Shown here: positions 48,721-60,052 of the stretch, one piece after another
Position numbering within the stretch: the stretch's first letter is position 1
How the letters are laid out: the number at the start of each line of letters is the position of its first letter
From: Burhinus oedicnemus
Lineage: Eukaryota; Chordata; Aves; Charadriiformes; Burhinidae
NCBI GenBank assembly: GCA_008921705.1
Contig: VFFE01009189.1
Location: forward strand, 1,088,646 to 1,152,645
DNA: 64,000 nt
Direction: 5' to 3'
The notes under the pieces: generated by a model
Databases searched by the model: none
What the model was told of the DNA's origin: nothing
What the model saw: the letters and a program-made list of their open reading frames with translations, nothing else
Made by a program: the position numbers and the translations under genes

Positions 48721-50189
48721 CTAAGGGCTAGAGCCTCAGTATAAAGGCAGTTCCTTTGGGAAGGAGGACCAGACCACACTAAGTCTTCTAGCTTTCTTCA
48801 CACAACAATTTCACATCCAAAGCCACCTGCTATGTTTTCTCTAGTCGTCCTTGAGCCGAAGCAGCCAAATGCCAGGGGAATGGACACACTCAGGGCTCTG
48901 AAAAAGAAACTGAGTGTCTCTGGAGCAGAAGCAACAGGTTGCAGGATGCCTTTCTGTGCATGGATCTACATGTGAACATGGCTCCTGTTCCTGTCTCCCC
49001 AGAGACACAAGTTCCTGCTCTTGCTGCTCCCACCACTCTCCCTTGAGGACAAGATAATGTGTTAAATAGCACTTATTTCAAGTAATAACTTTCCCACTCT
49101 ATTCTGGACCCTCTAGCTGCTTCTCTAGAAGAGTTTCCATTTCCTCAACCTCTTTTGCATATCAGCAACAGCAGAGAGCTACCGAAAGCTGAGCTCAGAT
49201 TCTGCCATGCATGCAAACTCATCTGACAGTAAAGCACTGAGTAGTAAGAGGAGAATTCACTGAGCAAACCTAGCCCCTCAGAGAGTTTGGGCTGGCCTCA
49301 AGGCAAGTGGCAGGTCAGGCATGGTGGAAACCTTATACTTGTATTGAGGATGTCACTACTGCAAGCCAGGTTTCGAGAAAACTATTCCCCGTGTAATCTA
49401 CTCAGCCCACAGCAGAATTCAGAAAAGGCTGTCTGTGTGCATCCAGGTGTTTATTTACACCTGAAGTAAGAGTAGCACTCATGCTGTAGACATATCCATT
49501 AGTCCTTAAGGTTCAGAGGTAGACAGGAATGATGTTTGAAAATGGTGAAAGACATATGGCCCTTCCAGAGCTGGTATACAAGGGCCGGCATCTTTTTCTG
49601 CAGCAGCTTCACTGGCATTCTGACACTTGAAAGCTTAAAATATCCAGCACAACATTTCATAGCTGGATAGAAAACACATTGGCCAGGGGCCATAAACAGG
49701 AAACGTAAATCCATGACTAGAGTCTAGACCCATGTTTTCTTCATCCATGGCCTAAGGCCAACTTTCTCATACCTAGCTTTTGAAGAACAGACTGTGTGCA
49801 GAAGTCATTGTTTGTAATCCCAGGGCATCTTGGGGGATGGGGCTTTTTTGTACTCCCCAGGGTACTTCTCTACTATTCACAGCTTCTGAGTATTCTGAGA
49901 GAGTCTTATAAAAGTTTAAAAGTTCACCATTGGCTAAGAGAAAAGTTTGGTGGGCATATAGCTATGCCTGTAGTTAACATGCACAGAGAACTCAAAGCTG
50001 TTAGAAATTAAGGACTTGCTTTTGTCTTCTTTTCTCCATAGAGTTCTCCCTGACTGATAGCACCCTGAAGTGTGAATTGAAGTACCTATCTTAGTATCCC
50101 AAGAAAAGGGGCAGGCATGAAAATCTGGGAGATGGAAAATCTCTCAGCATTTACAGAGACGGCACAGGAACTGTGAAAGGTGCCGGATA
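48721..50189. other. Anonymous DNA
   Basis: Nothing recognised. Confidence 0.5.
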
Positions 50190-51335
50190 GAATCGTAAAA
50201 TAGAATCATAGAATGTGTTGGGTTGGAAGGGATCTTTAAAGGTCCAATCACCCTGCAGTAAGCAGGGACATCTTTAACTAGATCAGGTTGCTCAGAGCCT
50301 CATCAAGCCTGGCCTTGAATGTCTCCAGGGATGGGGCCTCTACCACCTCTCTGGGCAACCTGTTCCAGTGTTTCACCACCCTCATTGTAGAGAACTTCAT
50401 CCTAACGTCTAATCTAAACATACCCTGCTCTAGTTTAAAACCACTGCCCCTCATCCTATCGCTACATGCCCTTGCAAACAGCCCCTTCCCAGCTTTCCTG
50501 TAGGCCCACTTCACGTACTGGAAGTCTGCTATAAGGTCTCCCCGGAGCCTTCTCTTCTCCAGGCTGAACAACCCCAGCTCTCTCAGCCTGTCCTCATAGG
50601 ATAGGTGCTCCAGCCCTTGGATCATCTTCGTGGCCCTCCTCTGGACCTGCTCCAACAGGTCCATGTCCTTCTTGTGCTGAGGGCTCCAGAGCTGGACGCA
50701 GTACTCCAGGTGGGGTCTCACGAGAGCAGAGAATAGAGGGAGAATCACCTCTCTGGATCTGCTGGCTACGGTTCTTTTGATGCAGCCAAGGATGCAATTG
50801 GCCTTCTGGGCTGCAAGCACACATTGTTGGCTCATGTCCAGTTTTTCATCCACGAGTACTCCCAAGTCCTTTTCCACAGGGCTGCTCTCTATCACATCAT
50901 CCCCAGCCTGTATTGATAACGAGGATTTTCTCGACCCAAGTGTAGGACCTCGCACTTGGCCTTGTTGAACTTCATAAGGTTTGCTCAGGCCCACCATCCA
51001 GCCGATTCGTTTTCCACCGAGTCATCCATCTGTCAAATCCATGTCCCTCCATTTTAGAAACAAGGATGTTGTGTGGGACCATATCAAATGCTTTGCACAA
51101 GTCTAGGTAAATGATGTCAGTCACTTTTCCTTTATCCACCAATGCTGTAACACCGTCATAGAAGGTCACCAAATTTGTCAGGCATGATTTGCCCTTAATG
51201 AAGCCATGTTGGCTGTCACCAATCACCTCCTTATTTTCCATGTGCTTTAGCATAGTTTCCAGGAGAATCTGCTCCATGATCTTGCTGGGGATAGAGGTGA
51301 GACTGACCGGCCTGTAGTTCCTGTAGTATTTCTTC
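50190..51335 (-). mobile_element. CR1 LINE, 1.1 kb with internal deletion
   Basis: The minus strand starts near 51335 in the block encoding [10 protein letters not shown] and covers RT up to about 51000. It then jumps to the post-RT C-terminal region and ends with a 3' UTR and ATTCTATGATTCTATTTTACGATTCT-like tail. It has the same 3'-end type as 12541 and 53549. The jump removes the RT segment with motif C. Confidence 0.95.
50278..51335 (-). pseudogene. CR1 ORF2 remnant lacking the RT catalytic motif C
   Basis: The N-terminal part (51370-50972 frame) shows R-P-V-S-L-T, the [14 protein letters not shown] block and motif A as Y-L-D-L-C-K-A-F-D. At about 50992-51001 it passes directly from the N-R-L-D-G block to the N-L-M-K-F-N-K-A block, so some 100 residues including the A-D-D motif are missing. 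Short CTGGA-like sequences at both expected sides suggest a microhomology deletion. The C-terminal frame (to 50278) is open but has a 1-bp loss near 50910. Confidence 0.9.
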
Positions 51336-52834
51336 AGAGTAGCACAAGTGCATGTATTACACAAGCCCAATGCTGTAAAATGTATTCAAATAGGTATGTC
51401 TTAGCTAATACAGTGGTTTGTAACATGATTCTGAAAGGCTATCCTCCTACAGAACTACATAGCTATATACGTCAGGTTTTCAGTCTTATGGTTCTATACA
51501 ATTTTTTCCACTAAACATGCATTCAGTCAGTTAGAGATATTTTAGAGATATGAGTCTATGCTTTACATCTGTTTTATCAATTTGTTTCTGTGTTAGATCA
51601 AGCTAAACTTTTATTCTCTACAGCTATGATCAGTTTTCTATAAACTTTCATAGCAGTGCACACATTATACCAGTTGTCATATATTTAATGCTTTGCATCT
51701 GTAGCCCTTAATAAAATGATTAGCCCCATTGGCTGAGATTTTTGTATGGGGGGTTCCAAGGGGTAAGTTAGATAATAAAAATAAAAGCAAACAAACAAAA
51801 AGAAGCTCGTTTCCTACTCTTTTTTTACTAGCAGTGATAAAAAGAATGGGAGAACATGAACATCATTTCTGTAATTTTGTGCACATTTTAATATTATCAA
51901 GACTTTCTCAAAACCAGAGGAAGTCAGCAAAATTATTCAGTAAGTTATGAGTTGAAAAATTTTCTAGTTACTCTGCAACTACTCTTAATGGAACGCTATT
52001 TATGAAATTGCAAGAGAAGATTCTTGCCATATATTTCATGTATTAATTATCTCTGATGCAAACGACAGATTTCTAGGGCTAGGTATGATCACTGTAATAG
52101 TTTAGTCAAATTCCTGACTAAAAGCCCTTTTGCCAGTAACACTACCCGACATATTTTTGCCTTTGAGCTGAACAATGTACAGTTCAGATGAAATGTATCT
52201 CTAACGAAAATGTGAAAGATCAAAAGGGAGCACAGGGATTTACAATTTTGGGGCATCTATTGAGCAGTCACTACAGGCTAAGTTCCTGTGTCAGGGCTGG
52301 AATAAGAACTTTGGCCATTCTACCGGTTTATAAGAAATAGTACTTTTACAGAGTGAATCCCTTTTTCCCTACATGGCTCAAGCAGACGACTCCACCAGAT
52401 TCAGTGAATATATGTGTTACTGGGGGATTTTTTTCACACAAATTATAGCCTGCTTGGATTTCCAAAAGGAAATGATCAGTCATCAAAGTCTTCTAAAGAA
52501 ACTAAGCAGCCGTGGGATAAGAGGGAAGGAACAGGCATGGGTAAGAACTGCCAAGAGTAGGGAGGAGAAGTGGGGGTGCACAGTCACTTATTGCAGTGGG
52601 AGGCCACTGGGGAGTTTCACAGAAATGCTGGGATCCATGCTGTTCCTGAACAGCCTGGGAAAAGGGGTAAGCAATGACCAGACAATGTTTGCAGTTCATA
52701 TGAATCACAGAATCATAGAATATGATATATATTATATATATATTATGCAATGAAGTTGCAGCTCTTATGAAGATAGAAAGAATGAAGGCTAAATATAGAG
52801 AAATGCAGAAAGGATTTACATGACTGACTGACTG
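51336..52834. other. Anonymous AT-rich DNA
   Basis: Nothing recognised apart from a TA-rich run at 52722-52746. Confidence 0.55.
52722..52746. repeat. (TA)n-rich tract
   Basis: ATATAT-type repeats with a few interruptions. Confidence 0.8.
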
Positions 52835-53265
52835 AGTAATAACATGGCAGATGAATTTCAATGTAAGTAAATGCAAACTGATGCACATAAGAAAAAAGAA
52901 ATGAGTTATAAGCTGACCGTTGTCATTCAGGAGTGAGATCTTTGGGTTGTGACAGACATGTCCATGAAAATGTTACCTCAGTGCTTAGCATCTGTCAAAA
53001 AAACCCCAAAAAACCCAAAAAACCCCAAAACCTAAAAAAGAAGTGAGTCAAATCTTAGGAATTATTAGAAAAGGGTTTGAGAACAAGAGAGAAAACAATT
53101 ATGTTATTGTATCAACCCATTGTTCACTCTCATGTCAAAGCCTTTGGACTGCTCTGCTCTCTATTTGAGCAGGGAATGAGAGAACCTGAAGAGATTTGCA
53201 AAGAAGCAGCAAGGATGACTAGAGGCTACTTTTGTAAGAGGAATGACTGAGCAGGCTGCATTAGG
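52835..53265 (+). mobile_element. Ancient CR1-group LINE, left part (split element)
   Basis: A degraded ORF2 is readable in pieces: A-D-E-F-Q-C near 52848, D-L-W-V-V-T-D near 52940, then a Q-C-L-A-S-V-K-K block. After an A/C-rich expansion (52996-53040) come an I-L-G-I-I-R-K-G-like block and an E-Q-E-R-K block. The order matches the ORF2 C-terminal half of an older CR1-group lineage of the kind common in turtles and crocodilians rather than the younger avian CR1 seen elsewhere here. Its continuation appears at 54400-54620. Confidence 0.6.
52996..53040. repeat. A/C-rich tract inside the ancient LINE
   Basis: AAAAAACCCC-type units have expanded where the LINE would encode a V-K-K-A block. Confidence 0.8.
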
Positions 53266-53269
53266 GGAG

Positions 53270-53545
53270 CATCAGGAAGGGGCTGCTCCACAAAGAGCGG
53301 TGAGTAGGAGCCATGAGGGACAGAACAGGACAGTGTCCTCTCCAACGAGGTGCAGTCCCAGATGAGCTAAGCAGGTTTGGTGACAGTAACCAGGGTCAGC
53401 CACAGTTCAATGATCATCAGCAAGCCTGTGGTGGTAAGACAGGTCTGAGCTCAAGCCAAGAAAACAAGCCAGCAAGGCAAAGTCAAGACCAGCACAGTAC
53501 ACGGCTGGGCACAGGCACCCCTACTATGTAGCCCATGCCAGTCCT
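53270..53545 (+). repeat. Unclassified dispersed repeat, copy 3
   Basis: The core at 53375-53510 aligns with 48540-48690 and 15690-15860. It lies between the two halves of the ancient LINE, so it probably inserted into it. It directly abuts the CR1 tail at 53549. Confidence 0.5.
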
Positions 53546-53548
53546 AAA

Positions 53549-54092
53549 GAATCATAGAATCATAGAATGGTTTAGGTTGGAAGGGACCTTAAAGATCATC
53601 TAGTTCCAACCTCCTTGAATGGGCAAGGACATCTCCTACTAGACCAGATTGCTCAAAGCCCCACCCAACCTGACCTTGAACACTTCCAGGGATGGGGCCT
53701 CCACAGTTTCCCTCGGCAACCTCTTCCAGTGCCTCATTACCCTCATAGTGAAATTTTTTTCCTGAGATCTAATCTAAATCTACCCTCTTCCAGTTTGAAG
53801 CCATTACTCCTCATCCTATTACTACATGGCCTTGTAAAAAGTCCCTCTCCAGATTTCTTGCAGGCCCCTTTAAGTACTGAAAGGCTGCTATAAGGTCTCT
53901 CCGGAGTCTTCTCTTCTCCAGGCTGAACAACCCCAACTCTCTCAGCCTGTCCTCGCAGGAGAGGTGCTCTAATCTTCTGATCATCTCTGTGGCCCTCCTC
54001 TGGACGTCTTCCAGCATGTCCATGTCCTTCTTATGCTGGGGGCTCCAGAACGGGACATAGTGCTCCAGGTGGGGTCTGACGGGAACGGAAGA
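53549..54092 (-). mobile_element. CR1 LINE, 0.54 kb 3' fragment
   Basis: The minus strand encodes the V-R-P-H-L-E-H-Y-V block, the [10 protein letters not shown] block and the [16 protein letters not shown] block, intact as one frame from 54104 to 53811. It is then frameshifted to the 3' UTR and a double ATTCTATG tail at 53549. It has the same 3'-end type as 12541 and 50190. It is 5'-truncated. Confidence 0.95.
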
Positions 54093-54399
54093 GTCTGAAG
54101 ACAAGGGTCTGAACTTATGTTCAGCTTCCTAGTGAAGGCAAGAGGCTCTGATGAGTCTTCTCATGGCTTTTTCTCCTCTTGGTCTCTCCACAGCAAATTA
54201 TAGTTGTACCATGTTGAAGTTGACCAACTGCGCAGGCAGGCAGAGCCTGCAGTGAGGGGAAGGAGATTTGCAGGGCCTGCTGGTGTACGCAAGGGCCACA
54301 GAGCAAGAGATTCCTTCTTCATCCTGGAGAACAGGGGATAAGATAGACAGCCACACAATCTTGATGGTATGGAGAGAAAAGATCAACTGTTTGTGGCCT
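54093..54399. other. Unassigned segment between LINE halves
   Basis: This could be the remaining part of the inserted unclassified repeat (copy 3) and, in its last 50 bp or so, LINE sequence. The assignment is uncertain. Confidence 0.35.
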
Positions 54400-54620
54400 C
54401 CTCCATCAAGCGATACCATAGGCAGCCAGGTTCAAAAGACACAAAAGGAGATGGTTCTTCATGCAGCAGGTTGATTGACCTGCTGATTCTTTTTCAAGAG
54501 TATTGTGGATGCAGTTAGTTTACAGGGGTTCAAAGGGCAGCTGGATAAGCATTTCATGGAGAAATCTGTTATGAGTCACAAGAGAGATGAATCAGTACAG
54601 GCTTAGGAAGTACCCTGGGA
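54400..54620 (+). mobile_element. Ancient CR1-group LINE, right part (split element)
   Basis: A CCATAGGCAGCCAGGTTCAAA block, an AAAAGGAGATGGTTCTTCATG block, a TTGTGGATGCAG block and a GGGTTCAAAGGGCAGCTGG block occur in the order expected at the ORF2 end of an old CR1-group LINE. The sequence encodes a readable H-R-F-K-R-Q-L-D-K-H-F-M-E-K-like end. Together with 52835-53265 it suggests one element broken by about 1.1 kb. Confidence 0.6.
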
Positions 54621-57600
54621 GACTAGAGAGGGGGAAATACAGTATATGCTTTTTCTATTCCCATTAACTTTTGGATAGCATTCATCTGCTCTTTTTAGGG
54701 GAGACCATAAACACAGTCCCCCTTTGCCACAGATTATGCAGCTGAGTTTCCTGTGTTTGACAAAGTCAGAGGACCCAGCACACCCAGAACATAGGAGCTG
54801 AGCCTCGCTCTGGGGAAATCATCTTCTTGGCAATGATGTCCCACCTGCCAAGAAAGCCAGAGAAAAATACTTGGCTTGGCGAACCTTTAGCCTGAAGCTC
54901 TATGGTTATTCTTAGATTCCTCTCTTCTCAACTGAGTCATTTGACCTATTTTAGATATGTTATTTAGAACGAGGTAAATTCTTTTCTCCTTTACTAGAGA
55001 AGGTACTTAGGGTGACTAGTTTAGATGTACTTGTCTACTTTTCATCAAATGAATCTGCATTTCGTCAAATATCTTTTTCAAGAATGGATCATGATTTCCA
55101 GATGCAGCTCTAAGAAACATCTTTCACTAATTCATATCCTCCACAAACACTCCTGCCCTTTCCCCTCTTCATCATAACAAAACATGATCAAATTTTACTG
55201 GGAAGCATACACTCATTCATCTCCTACTCCGCTGTCAATCAAAGGGCAAGACTGATTGTAATCCAGTTTCAGTATCTATATATTTCCTAAATATTTACTG
55301 TACATTTTTAGCCATCCTAACCAAAACACCATAAGCAGCCTGCTTCACTGAGATGGATATGAAGTGCTTCTTTACCCTAAACTGACTTTCTAGTATTACC
55401 TGAGTAATGGAATACTGAATCCCATGTACCTCAAATGTGTTCTTAAATAATTTGCTTTGAGTGATTTTTTTTTTAACTAGCAATTAATATTTTCATTATG
55501 ATTAAAGAAAATAATCATCATGACACAAAAAACTGGAAATAGTAATGCACCTTCAGTGATGCAGTAGTGCAGATCGTGTGAACTGGAATAATTAGCCCAA
55601 GGAGAGATGATGGTACGTGATAAACCGGTAAAGTCATGTTACGTGACATCACTGGCCTGAGGTAAAGAAATGATAGACTATTAAATTTCAGACCAACTGA
55701 CTAGTGATGATTTAGTGTCAAATCATTATTCTAAACAAGACACATGGTGCATATAGAACATTGTAAAGGCTCAGCAGGAACATAATGCACTCAGATATCA
55801 CCAGCACCAAAAAGCGTGAACTATGACTGTCAGTGCACAGGAAAGGGGAATGAGGGATTGGAGCAATAACCTAGATATGAGTAATGCATTTTTATATCAT
55901 TAGCAAAAGCAAAAGGAATGTTTTGTTTGTATAAGCCTAGCAAAAGAAACAGCGATCATGTCATATCTATTGTATTTGAACTGAGTTGAATCATTCTATC
56001 TGATCTGAGAGCACTGCATTTTCTGTTGCTAAAGCAACAGATAAGTTAGCTGTAAAATGAATGGACAAAATAATCCATAGGCACTTTAAAATATTATGTG
56101 TACATTTTTATCCTTACTGTATGCTATACACACAAACATACATTTCAGTATGCTTTGCCAAACCAACAGCAAATCCTTATGCTATGAATGTATATGTAGG
56201 GTAATCGTGACTCTGAAATATGTTTTTGCAAAATATTTCTTAAGTAGTTCAATTTGTAGAATTAGAAGTTATTATGAAACAGCTGTGCTAACTGAAGATA
56301 ATTTATAGAGATGTGATCCTGAGGAATGCTCAGGGATTGTGTAATCTTATTTGGTATCTTTAGAATGTTTTTCAATCTAGACAAAATATGTATGTTTTAT
56401 TGCCACATAACCGTTCCAGCTGAGATAACAGACATGTTATGATAGATGTTGTACATCTTGAGCAGGACACAGTTCCTCCCCAAAGACCATGCAGTCCTAC
56501 TGGACAAGAAAGGTGAGATTTCGGAGGAATACTAGGAATGCCCATCCAGTAAAGTAACAAACCAGTAACAGAAACAGGAAAGAATAATGAACCTGTGGAG
56601 GCCAGAAGTGTTTTTCCTAGACCCAAACACTATAGACCTTCTCACAACCTGGAAGAACAGTTGTCACTGTGAAGGAAAATGACATTTAAGGTGCTGGGAA
56701 TCAGCTCATCTTGTGGATTTAAATAGATTTCTAACACTAAAGAAGGACAGGTGTCAGACATGCACTTCTTGGAAAGGGAGTGTGGCAGCAGGGGGAACAG
56801 TCAGTGGTGGAAGCAAACAAGGTTGACCAAGTAGAGGGGAAAAAAGGTCTCAGGAGGGCTGAAAAGTACTGCTTCCATGGTCTAAAAAAGTACAGTTTTC
56901 TGTTGCTGTTTTTGGCTTTGCCACTAGGGTGGAATTGCCTTGATCTTTTGTTGGACTGCAAATAAAGTCTGAGAGACTTTGCATGACAGTGACTCTGGTA
57001 CTCACTGTCCTAAATAGCAGGAGGCAAGAGCAATCTAATGCTAACTCTGCTGCCTTTATATACTACCCGGTGTCCTGTAATCAGTCAGTGGAATTTATTT
57101 TTATTCTAACTTTTCATTTACAGCTAGTAAAGGCAGGAAGAATTGATAGTGCTATGTAACAATCTGTTTTATGATTTCCAGTACTTTCAGATGACTATTT
57201 AAATCTGTCATTAAATACTTACAAATGACTACCAGTAATGAGCCAGTGTCAGTGCAGATACATATACAGCCAATTATAATTTATAAATTGCATAGTATTT
57301 ATTTATATACCATTTATAAACTGTGTAAAATAAAATACATACAGATATATAAAATACCATACATACTGAAACAAGAAGATAGAAAGTGATTTAAGCTAAT
57401 TAAAAATCGCCCATGTTACCTTCCTTTTGGTTCCTAATGTATCAAGCTCTATTAGAATCTCTTTCACCTCTCAGGTCTGCTGAAGCAAAGGAAAGAAAAT
57501 TAATTAGGATTATTTTATCCTTTTTAGTCTATGTATGTGGGTTTATGTCCTTTAAAAAATAGCACTCAATAGGAATAAACTAGGACACTTCCCTACTTCT

Positions 57601-58956
57601 CTATCAGTTGTTATCCATGTTGTAACAGTAAATCTCTAGTATTTGCTGCTGTTGTTTAATTTACTAGACTATCAATGTTAGCCTGCAACAGCAGCCAGAA
57701 TTTTATCAGTGAATGGCAAAAGGTTTTCTGTGTTCTTGAAGACATTGGGAAATGACCTAAGCAGTGTTCAAACTATTTCAACTTAAAGTTGAATCAAATC
57801 AATTCATAACAGTGCCGGTTTCTCTCCACAATCTGTAAAGATAGCTTAGACTAACATAGATGAATCCCTTCTTGCCTGCCTGTCTTCTTCCTATTCTTTC
57901 ATCAGGAGGTTGGAATACGGAAATGCATCTTCCCAATGTGATACCACCAAAGTGAAGGACAAGAAGAAGCATTATGTGGAGAATGTGCCAGGAGCAAGTT
58001 TTTCAATTCTGCTAGGTTTCCTGCTTTGGCAATTCATAATGATGGCACCTGCTGTGGTTATATGCCATTCTCTGATACTGCAAGTCTAGTCTTTTTGGAT
58101 GTTCATTTTCATCAATATTTTGGCAGCATACAAAATATTTCTAGAGAAACTTAGGCAGGAAAAGGTAATTGTAAAGTCATTTATAACTCAACCTGAAAAA
58201 AAGAGGCAAAGAAAAGTATTTCTTTACCCTGACAGCTTTCTGTCTAAGGTCTCCTCTATACAATAGAGACCAATGAGCGGTATTTCTGTGACACAGACAT
58301 TTATGTCCTTGCCAAATTTGCATTTAACATGCCCCTTGAGACAGGAATTTGATGACTGTTAGACAAAGATGACAATGTATTTTTTCAAATTATCACAAAG
58401 GTATTATCCTTGCTCTTTCTAATTTGAATCATATTACTCATTTTAAAAAAAAGCAGAACAAAACCCAAACCAAAACAAAAAAACACCAAAAAATCCCCGA
58501 GCAATGACAAAACACTCCTGGTTTGAGAACAAATGTGCCATATTTCAGCCTTAAAGGTAAAATGATTGTGGTATTAATAAAAATAAAAAATGCCTCTTTA
58601 GAAAGAATGGTACAAACTATTTTAAGAATAAATATAGTTTAGTATTCTATATAGCTAATGCATATATTTACCATAAATAGGATTTGTTTGGAGTCATTGT
58701 GATTTGTGCTACCTTGCCTCTACAAAAAGAATACAAATGATCTTATTTAAAGTGAACGTGTATTTAAGAAACTAAATCATCACTAATACTGGTATTATAA
58801 TAGAGCCCAGAGCCCAGAAGAAATCAAGATTGTACTGTATTAGGCACTGAGTAATATTTCAGGGAAAAGTCAGTAGCTGGAAAAGTTTCCAATCGGAACA
58901 GAATGCACAATCTCTTGTGCACAAGTGAACAGATACGACATGCCAGAGCCCAGAAC
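54621..58956. other. Anonymous AT-rich DNA
   Basis: No gene, LTR or CR1 recognised. It contains an A/C-rich tract at 58441. Confidence 0.55.
58441..58500. repeat. A/C-rich low-complexity tract
   Basis: A-runs interspersed with C and CC, almost without G or T. Confidence 0.75.
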
Positions 58957-59205
58957 AATCACAGGAATACAAAATAGCTGAGCTGGGAAGGCACCTCTGG
59001 AGATCATCTCGTCTAACCCCCTGCTCCAAGCAGGATCACCAACAGCAGGTTCCCCAAGACGATGTCCAGTCAGACTTTAAATATCTCCAAAGATATTCTC
59101 TACCTTCCTCTAGTGTTTGACCACCTTCACAATAAAAAAGATTTTTTCTTATATTCATATGGTATTTCTTGCATTTTAATTTGCGCCTGAAGAACAGCCT
59201 ACAGA
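58957..59205 (-). mobile_element. CR1 LINE, old degenerate 3' tail
   Basis: The minus strand has a decayed ATTCCTGTGATT end and a 3' UTR with GATGATCTCCAGAGGTGCC. The following ORF2 end is recognisable only in parts, for example N-I-R-K-N-L-F near 59150. It is diverged by many substitutions. Confidence 0.82.
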
Positions 59206-59841
59206 TCTGCTCTAGCAACTTCATTCCATTTTCTAACTTAGTGGGGGAAGGAAGTGGGATTTTGTTGGCAGGCAATTCACTAAATGGAAACAAAAATATC
59301 AAAAAGGGGATGGTAAAGTCATGAAGTTGTATTTAAAAGACTTGTGAAACTGAAGAAAATCGTAATGAGAGAGATTGTCCTTTACGACTGCAGTTAAAAG
59401 CTGGCAGGTGGCTGTTGTGCCCGCAGGCTCTCAGATAGGTCTCCTTCCCTTTTCTAGCCATTTCCCGAAGGAAAGCAGGAGATTGAAATGGCCATGAAAC
59501 CCTTAAAAAAGACAGGGAGGAAACAGCTCTGCATAGTCTTGGTACTAGATTAGAAAGTGGAGCTAAATGGACTCTACTATTTCCTGGTAGGCCATTTACC
59601 TGTATGTTTTGAGGACTGGACTTGTGGAGACATACACAGAAGGTGACATGCCTTCTTTGATTTACAAGTGTACCTGCTTCAACAGCTAATGGTAAAGTCT
59701 GTAGCAGGTTCTCCCACCTGATCATTTCTGTAGCCATCTATCTATTATTTCATTATCTATATTTGTAAAGAAAAAATGCCTCTGTTCTTACAAAATGCAA
59801 ATGTCTCCCAGGAAAGTAAAGTAAATGAGTGAGAAAATTCT
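59206..59841. other. Anonymous DNA between two CR1 tails
   Basis: Nothing recognised. The minus-strand open frame at 59333-59737 (134 codons) is not recognisable as protein. Confidence 0.5.
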
Positions 59842-60052
59842 GACCATCAGGAAACAATTTTTTACTGTGAGGGTGACCGAGCTCTGACACAGATTGCCCG
59901 GAGAGTTGGTGGACACTTCATGCTTGGAGATGTTCAAAAGCCATCTGGACATGGTCCTGAACAACCTGCTCTAGGTGGCCCTGCTTGAGCAGGCGGGGTG
60001 GACCAGATGACTTTCAGAGATTGCTTCCAACCTCAACCATTCGGTGATTCTA
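59842..60052 (+). mobile_element. CR1 LINE, 0.2 kb 3' tail
   Basis: Begins at the CATCAGGAAACAATTTTTTAC block (ORF2 end) and continues through CTGAACAACCTGCTCTAGG and GGACCAGATGACTTTCAGAG to a short CCATTCGGTGATTCTAT end. Its 3' UTR is related to the 19680 type but carries its own TGCTTGAGCAGGCGGG variant. Confidence 0.93.

Noticed and set aside
48730..48750. TATAAA-like element downstream of the unclassified repeat copy
   Set aside because: Without defined LTR ends or transcription data this cannot be called a promoter.
56961..56967. AATAAA after a GC-richer block (56740-56960)
   Set aside because: No convincing coding frame or LTR termini around it. The hexamer is common by chance here.
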